A stretch of DNA of 30,477 bases from Candidatus Hodarchaeota archaeon. GTDB lineage: Archaea > Asgardarchaeota > Heimdallarchaeia > Hodarchaeales > Hodarchaeaceae. The notes beneath the pieces are model-generated. The model was given only the letters and a program-made list of their open reading frames with translations. It did no database searches and was not told the origin of the DNA. This document shows, piece by piece, positions 26,963 to 30,477 of the stretch. The stretch is taken from positions 1 through 30,477 of the forward strand of contig JAEOTU010000022.1 in the NCBI GenBank assembly GCA_016839665.1. The letters run 5' to 3'. The translations under genes and the position numbers were made by a program. Each line of letters begins with the position of its first letter. Position 1 is the stretch's first letter.

Positions 26963-27009
26963 TGTTTGGTTGTAATGGGGAATCTTTGAATTGAGTTATC
27001 TAAAATTTT

Positions 27010-27051
27010 TTATTCAGGTATTATAGAATCCTTCCTAAATTATCTGAATAA
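27010..27051. other. Imperfect 42-base inverted repeat
   Basis: TTATTCAGGTA (27010-27020) pairs with TATCTGAATAA (27041-27051) over 11 positions with one G-T pair. After small mismatches, TAG pairs with CTA around an eight-base loop. It lacks a following T run, so it does not look like a terminator. Confidence 0.45.
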
Positions 27052-27247
27052 TGTTTTTCACTAAGCAAGTTGTGAAAACCTTGCATTTAATGGTGGAATA
27101 TTTGAGTTTCAAAGATTTAGGACTAATTTCTTCTTACATGCAACGTCTATGGCTGAAATAATTCATCTGATAACTAGTATAAACAGCTACTGAGAACTTT
27201 ATGCCCATATTCGAGTTTTTATTGTTTTTTCTCCCTTAAGGTACTAC

Positions 27248-27278
27248 TTGTACTTAGTATTAATCGTTTTTGTACTTA
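27248..27278. repeat. Two TTGTACTTA direct repeats with 22-base period
   Basis: TTGTACTTA occurs at 27248-27256 and 27270-27278, about two DNA turns apart and upstream of the acyl-CoA dehydrogenase gene. This arrangement suits cooperative binding of a regulator on one DNA face. Confidence 0.35.
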
Positions 27279-27350
27279 AAATATCGGACTTAGGCTTTTT
27301 AAAGAAAAATGTACCATTAGAAAACTTGACTATTCATCCCCATAATAAGT

Positions 27351-28640
27351 ATGAGTAGGGAAATGATTATGAAAACACAATTGCTTGAAGATGAAATTTT
27401 AGATATGATGAAGTTACAGAACCAATTTAGCGTGTTCAATAACAATATGATGATGCTTTTGAATGATGAAGACAAAGCATATGTTGAGGAGATCCAAACA
27501 CTCTGTCTTGAGCAAGAAGAGAGGATAGGGGGAATCAAAGGGCATAATAATGCCGATTACTATGATTGGTTCGAATGGGCTGGTAAACATGGGCTCATTA
27601 ATCGTAGCAATGAATATCCCCATCGTGCTGATTTGAGAACTGGAATGAAAGCTGAAATTCTTCGCTGTTGGACGATGGAAATCTTTAATTCTCAGTTTAA
27701 CATGGCGATGGGCGCCTCAGTTCTTTGTATTAATCCCATTGCACACCATCATAATGATAGAGAAACACTCGTGAAAGATCTTACTGATTTGTATGATGGC
27801 AAGAAAATCGGGTGTATTGGGATTACGGAACCGAAACAGGGATCTGATGCAGTTAATATGACTGTTAAAGCAGAAAAAGTTGATGGTGGGTACGTCATAA
27901 ACGGAGATAAGTGTTACACAACTAATTCACCTAAAGCTGACATATGTGCGGTTTATGCAGTCCTAAACGAGGAAGATCCACGAGGTACAATGGTTCAGGG
28001 TATCTCTCACTCAGAGTGGGATCGTGGTTTTCGTGCTGAAAGAATCGGGATTCCTTCAGTGAGCAAGGTTCATATTGGTAAAACCATTTTTGAAGATGCA
28101 TTCATTCCTGATGACTATATGACTGGAGGACCTGGCGAAGGCTACCATATTCTTTTTGAGGGACTAGTGCCTGAAAGGATCGGAATTGCTACATCGGATG
28201 TTGGCCAGATGTGGGGAGCTTTTTCTCTGGCAGCGCTTTATTCTACAGTTAGAAAGCAATTTGGTCAAAAAATCTTAACACATCAAGCTGTTGGTATGTC
28301 CGTCCTTGCTAAATATCATTCTCGTTTAATGTCGCTTTCTATGGCATTATTAAAATTAGCTGATGCCTATGATGCCAAAAGAGACGATCTCGTTGGAATA
28401 AGTCCATTTATGAATCCATTCGTGGCAATTGCCTCACAAATGAAAGAACAAGCTGCGTATATGGTTCATGAATTAACGTACGAGTGTATGCATGCAATGG
28501 GTGGCACAGGAGTCACCGACCAGACTAAAATGCCTATCTATCAGGGTAAATCTGAGATTGCTGAAGTTGTTGGTGGTACGAGAAACGTCCAACTTCTTAT
28601 CGGTAGTCGAACAATTAACACTATGGTAAAAATGATTTAA
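27351..28640 (+). CDS. Acyl-CoA dehydrogenase family flavoprotein
   Basis: The 429-residue protein has the usual acyl-CoA dehydrogenase order: N-terminal helical domain, beta domain with the FAD-contact motif GITEPKQGSDAVNM (157-170) and YVINGDKCYTTNSPKAD (181-197), then a C-terminal helical domain with RKQFGQKILTHQAV (301-314) and a closing HAMGGTGVTD...IYQGKSEIAEVVGGTRN. These enzymes oxidise acyl-CoA thioesters at the alpha-beta bond and pass electrons to ETF or a similar carrier. In the medium- and short-chain enzymes the catalytic Glu lies in YEG; here that place is Gln398. Glu275 in LVPERIGIA matches the base position of isovaleryl-CoA dehydrogenase (LDLERLVLA), so a branched-chain-type mechanism is likely. 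No ETF or CoA-ligase gene is adjacent. Met7 at 27369, nine bases after TAGGG, is a possible alternative start. Confidence 0.92.
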   Translation: MSREMIMKTQLLEDEILDMMKLQNQFSVFNNNMMMLLNDEDKAYVEEIQTLCLEQEERIGGIKGHNNADYYDWFEWAGKHGLINRSNEYPHRADLRTGMKAEILRCWTMEIFNSQFNMAMGASVLCINPIAHHHNDRETLVKDLTDLYDGKKIGCIGITEPKQGSDAVNMTVKAEKVDGGYVINGDKCYTTNSPKADICAVYAVLNEEDPRGTMVQGISHSEWDRGFRAERIGIPSVSKVHIGKTIFEDAFIPDDYMTGGPGEGYHILFEGLVPERIGIATSDVGQMWGAFSLAALYSTVRKQFGQKILTHQAVGMSVLAKYHSRLMSLSMALLKLADAYDAKRDDLVGISPFMNPFVAIASQMKEQAAYMVHELTYECMHAMGGTGVTDQTKMPIYQGKSEIAEVVGGTRNVQLLIGSRTINTMVKMI

Positions 28641-28647
28641 GTTACCA

Positions 28648-28683
28648 TTTTCTCTTTTTTTCTTTTTTTCTCTTCTTTTCTTT
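28648..28683 (+). terminator. Pyrimidine/T-rich terminator after the acyl-CoA dehydrogenase gene
   Basis: A 36-base run of almost only T and C begins eight bases after the stop codon, with T blocks of six and seven. No stem precedes it. This is the form expected of archaeal intrinsic termination. Confidence 0.6.
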
Positions 28684-28792
28684 GAAACCTAGAGTGATTT
28701 CTATATCTTTTTGATTCAATATTTCTGAATTGAAAAGGAAAAATTCTTTGAAATTCGGAGGGATTGTTCAGGTGGTTTTTTTAAAATCATTT

Positions 28793-28804
28793 CTTAAATA
28801 TAAA
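28793..28804 (+). promoter_or_regulatory. TATA element for the GTPase gene
   Basis: CTTAAATATAAA matches the archaeal TATA consensus closely. It predicts a start near 28822 and a leader of about 40 bases that includes AGGTG eight bases before the ATG at 28864. Confidence 0.55.
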
Positions 28805-28863
28805 CAACAAACGTTCAGTTCTCCAAAGCTTAGCAATTTGAGTTATTTACAGGTGCTCTTTTA

Positions 28864-29751
28864 ATGACCCTTTTGTCAGTCAAAGTTTTTGACATCAATA
28901 ATAAAGAATTATATTCGAGTGTTTCAATTTCCAATGATCTTTGGTTTTATAATTTGATTCCACATCTCGGGAAATTAGCACGAGAATCTCAACGAGAGCA
29001 GGTTCAAGCCTTAATATATAACAATTACCTGATCGCGTTCTTCAATGTCCTTCCAGAAAATTCTTTATTAGTAACAATTGCCAGTGTCAATACTTCTCTT
29101 CGGAAGCTAGAACATTTTCTCGGACTTCTTGGCAGCACAATTCAAAATTCCAAAGAATCCTTAGAAAACTTCCAAGATATTTGTGATTCAATTATTAAAA
29201 CCGTTGATTCTAACCAAGAAGTAAAAATCTCTTTACTTGGTCTTGAGCGCTCAGGAAAGACTACTTTTGTGAATTCTTTCGCAAAAGACCGACCTCTTAC
29301 CGAATTTGAAGCTTATCACCCTACACCTCTTCTGAATATTGTTAGAATGGAGCACATTTATGATCTTCCACCGATAACATTCTTTGACCTTGGTAAAGCC
29401 TTCAGTCAACAATGGTGGAGGTTTTCTTCAGAATCTGATGGTTATATTTATTTTGTGGATAGTTCTGATTCACAACGGATGAAACAAGCTCATGAATTAT
29501 TACAAGAACTGCGTAATTTCTGGGATCTCCCATTTGTTATTGCAGCGAACAAGATTGATGTCTGTAGAATAGCGAACATAAAAAAATATATTGCACGTAA
29601 ATTTCAGGTTTCTAGCAAGAAAGTCTATGAAATTAGTACTTGGACTGGAACTGGCATTCTTCCTATTCTAAAAGGACTTATTAATCATGAGATAATAGGA
29701 ACAAAAATACCCGTTTCCTTGGTTATTCCAACTAAAAAAATAACGGGATAA
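28864..29751 (+). CDS. Arf-like small GTPase with N-terminal longin-like domain
   Basis: The 295-residue protein has two parts. Residues about 119-275 form a Ras-superfamily GTPase of Arf/SR-beta type: G1 GLERSGKT (126-133), switch I Thr153 in HPTPLLN (compare Arf IPTIGFN), G3 DLGK (175-178), the Arf-like run YFVDSSDSQRMKQAHELLQE (196-215), G4 NKID (229-232) and G5 ISTWTGTG (257-264). The Gln that follows DxGG in Arf proteins is absent; the sequence is DLGKAF, so GTP hydrolysis should be slow or helped by a partner. Residues about 2-95 show the strand-strand-helix-strand-strand-strand-helix order of longin/profilin-like domains (VKVFDINNKELYSSVS, LIPHLGKLARE, ALIYNNYLIAFFNV, LLVTIASVN). No lipidation or membrane segment is seen. 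The gene has its own TATA box and ribosome-binding site and converges with a Yip1-like gene. A role in membrane recruitment or trafficking is inferred. Confidence 0.88.
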   Translation: MTLLSVKVFDINNKELYSSVSISNDLWFYNLIPHLGKLARESQREQVQALIYNNYLIAFFNVLPENSLLVTIASVNTSLRKLEHFLGLLGSTIQNSKESLENFQDICDSIIKTVDSNQEVKISLLGLERSGKTTFVNSFAKDRPLTEFEAYHPTPLLNIVRMEHIYDLPPITFFDLGKAFSQQWWRFSSESDGYIYFVDSSDSQRMKQAHELLQELRNFWDLPFVIAANKIDVCRIANIKKYIARKFQVSSKKVYEISTWTGTGILPILKGLINHEIIGTKIPVSLVIPTKKITG

Positions 29752-29826
29752 GTTAGGATTTATTTCAAAATTTTAAATTGGGGAGATTTGTGCGAGCAGA
29801 TACGTAAGTTTACCTTTCCTTAAAAA

Positions 29827-30477
29827 CTAGAATCCCAAAATTAATCCCAATAAGACCATAATATAGATAGAGATTAAGGAAATTATTCCTGCTCTTTCCA
29901 TACGCACAAAAAACTGAATAGAAATTGCTCGTGCTGCTAAAAGAATAACCCAAAGTTGAAGAGACACAACTAAAGCTAGTGGGATAAAAGATTGAGTTAA
30001 ATCAAATACGTTGGATACAACCAGAACGGGGAAAATTCCTAATGGTAATAAAGCAATACCTAAGAAGATAGCGATAGCTACAATATCTTCCTTAGTTTGT
30101 CTCTTGCGCAACAATTGGTTTGATAGTATAAGAACCAAGACGGTGAATGTAGCCCAAGAAAGAACAACACCTGCTAGACTAAACAAAATATCCTTTTGTG
30201 GATTTATATCAGAAAAAAATACGAATACTAAGACTAAATCAGCTTGAGCAGTGATAAATGAGAACAATAAAAAGAACAGAATTTGCCACCCAACAAACAG
30301 GGCTAGAGATTTTTTTATAAAGAAAAAAAGTCTAGGGGGTGCGATTATTCCAAACAATAACGAAACAAAGGAAGCTCGTTCCAAATCACCTCTTGAAAGG
30401 AACTCACCTCGATCCTGACTTGATGTTAACAGGTTAAAAGCGAACCAACCTCGATCTGAGAGTGTCCATGATTTTGA
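29827..30477 (-). CDS. Yip1-like multi-pass membrane protein, partial at 5' end
   Basis: The frame is open to the right window edge (216 visible residues), so the true start is probably outside. A TTG at 30384 could start a 185-residue protein, but its AGGTGAT is only a base or two away, too close for a normal ribosome-binding site. The visible part begins with about 30 polar residues (WTLSDRGWFAFNLLTSSQDR), then FGIIAPPRLFFFIKK, which resembles the entry motif of Yip1-domain proteins. About five membrane helices follow (ALFVGWQILFFLLFSFI; FSLAGVVLSWATFTVLVLIL; VAIAIFLGIALLPLGIFPVL; LALVVSLQLWVILLA; IISLISIYIMVLLGLILGF). Eukaryotic Yip1 proteins bind Rab GTPases; prokaryotic members are mostly uncharacterised. 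It converges with the GTPase gene, 75 bases apart, so the two share no transcript. Confidence 0.72.
   Translation of the reverse strand, partial: SKSWTLSDRGWFAFNLLTSSQDRGEFLSRGDLERASFVSLLFGIIAPPRLFFFIKKSLALFVGWQILFFLLFSFITAQADLVLVFVFFSDINPQKDILFSLAGVVLSWATFTVLVLILSNQLLRKRQTKEDIVAIAIFLGIALLPLGIFPVLVVSNVFDLTQSFIPLALVVSLQLWVILLAARAISIQFFVRMERAGIISLISIYIMVLLGLILGF

Larger units (their letters stand above)
26929..27350. other. 422-base divergent intergenic region
   Basis: This AT-rich region separates the pepF operon from the acyl-CoA dehydrogenase gene. It contains a pepF TATA element (26951-26962), an imperfect 42-base hairpin (27010-27051) and two TTGTACTTA direct repeats 22 bases apart (27248-27278). 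I see no reading frame with a supported start and no tRNA. Confidence 0.6.

Noticed and set aside
1..30477. CRISPR arrays, tRNA or rRNA genes, insertion sequences, prophage
   Set aside because: No regularly spaced repeats, cloverleaf-like sequences, transposase motifs or phage genes were seen on reading; a covariance-model search was not possible here.

Overview
The window looks like a piece of an Asgard archaeon chromosome, AT-rich by eye. The main reasons are an Arf-like small GTPase with an apparent longin-like N-terminal domain, a Yip1-type membrane protein beside it, an alpha-solenoid protein ending in zinc-ribbon and RING-like fingers, ABC ATPases of MacB/LolD type (one with a zinc ribbon), and archaeal-style TATA elements with short leaders. 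I cannot fix the lineage; Heimdallarchaeia or Lokiarchaeia would both fit. No rRNA, tRNA, CRISPR array, transposase or phage gene was seen.

Layout. 1-2125 (-): a peptide/oligopeptide-type ABC solute-binding protein, cut by the left edge, with an unusual permuted or duplicated lobe order. 2261-5067 (+): a two-gene molybdenum hydroxylase operon (large MoCo subunit and [2Fe-2S] subunit, no FAD subunit). 5089-10817 (-): three tandem paralogous NosD-like beta-helix surface proteins, each with an N-terminal signal, many N-glycosylation sequons and a C-terminal membrane anchor. 11061-15729 (-): a MacB/FtsX-like exporter operon of one double-core permease and two ATPases. 15917-17877 (-): a two-gene operon of an EutA-type reactivase and a YfcE-type phosphoesterase. 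18173-18979 (+): a cyclase/kynurenine-formamidase family hydrolase. 19062-20024 (+): an unrecognised multi-pass membrane protein. 20017-23169 (-): the large solenoid/RING-like protein. 23325-26928 (-): two tandem M3B oligoendopeptidase F paralogues. 27351-28640 (+): an acyl-CoA dehydrogenase-like flavoprotein. 28864-29751 (+): the longin-like/Arf-like GTPase. 29827-30477 (-): a Yip1-like membrane protein, cut by the right edge.

How the parts may work together. Much of the window fits a peptide- and small-organic-using heterotroph: solute-binding protein, cytoplasmic M3 peptidases, a molybdenum hydroxylase, an acyl-CoA dehydrogenase, a cyclase-family hydrolase and a cobalamin-enzyme reactivase. 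A second theme is the cell surface: the exporter operon lies just upstream of, and on the same strand as, the three surface proteins. A third theme is eukaryote-like membrane and protein-quality machinery: the GTPase next to a Yip1-like protein, and the solenoid/RING-like protein. These functional links are inferences from domains and position.
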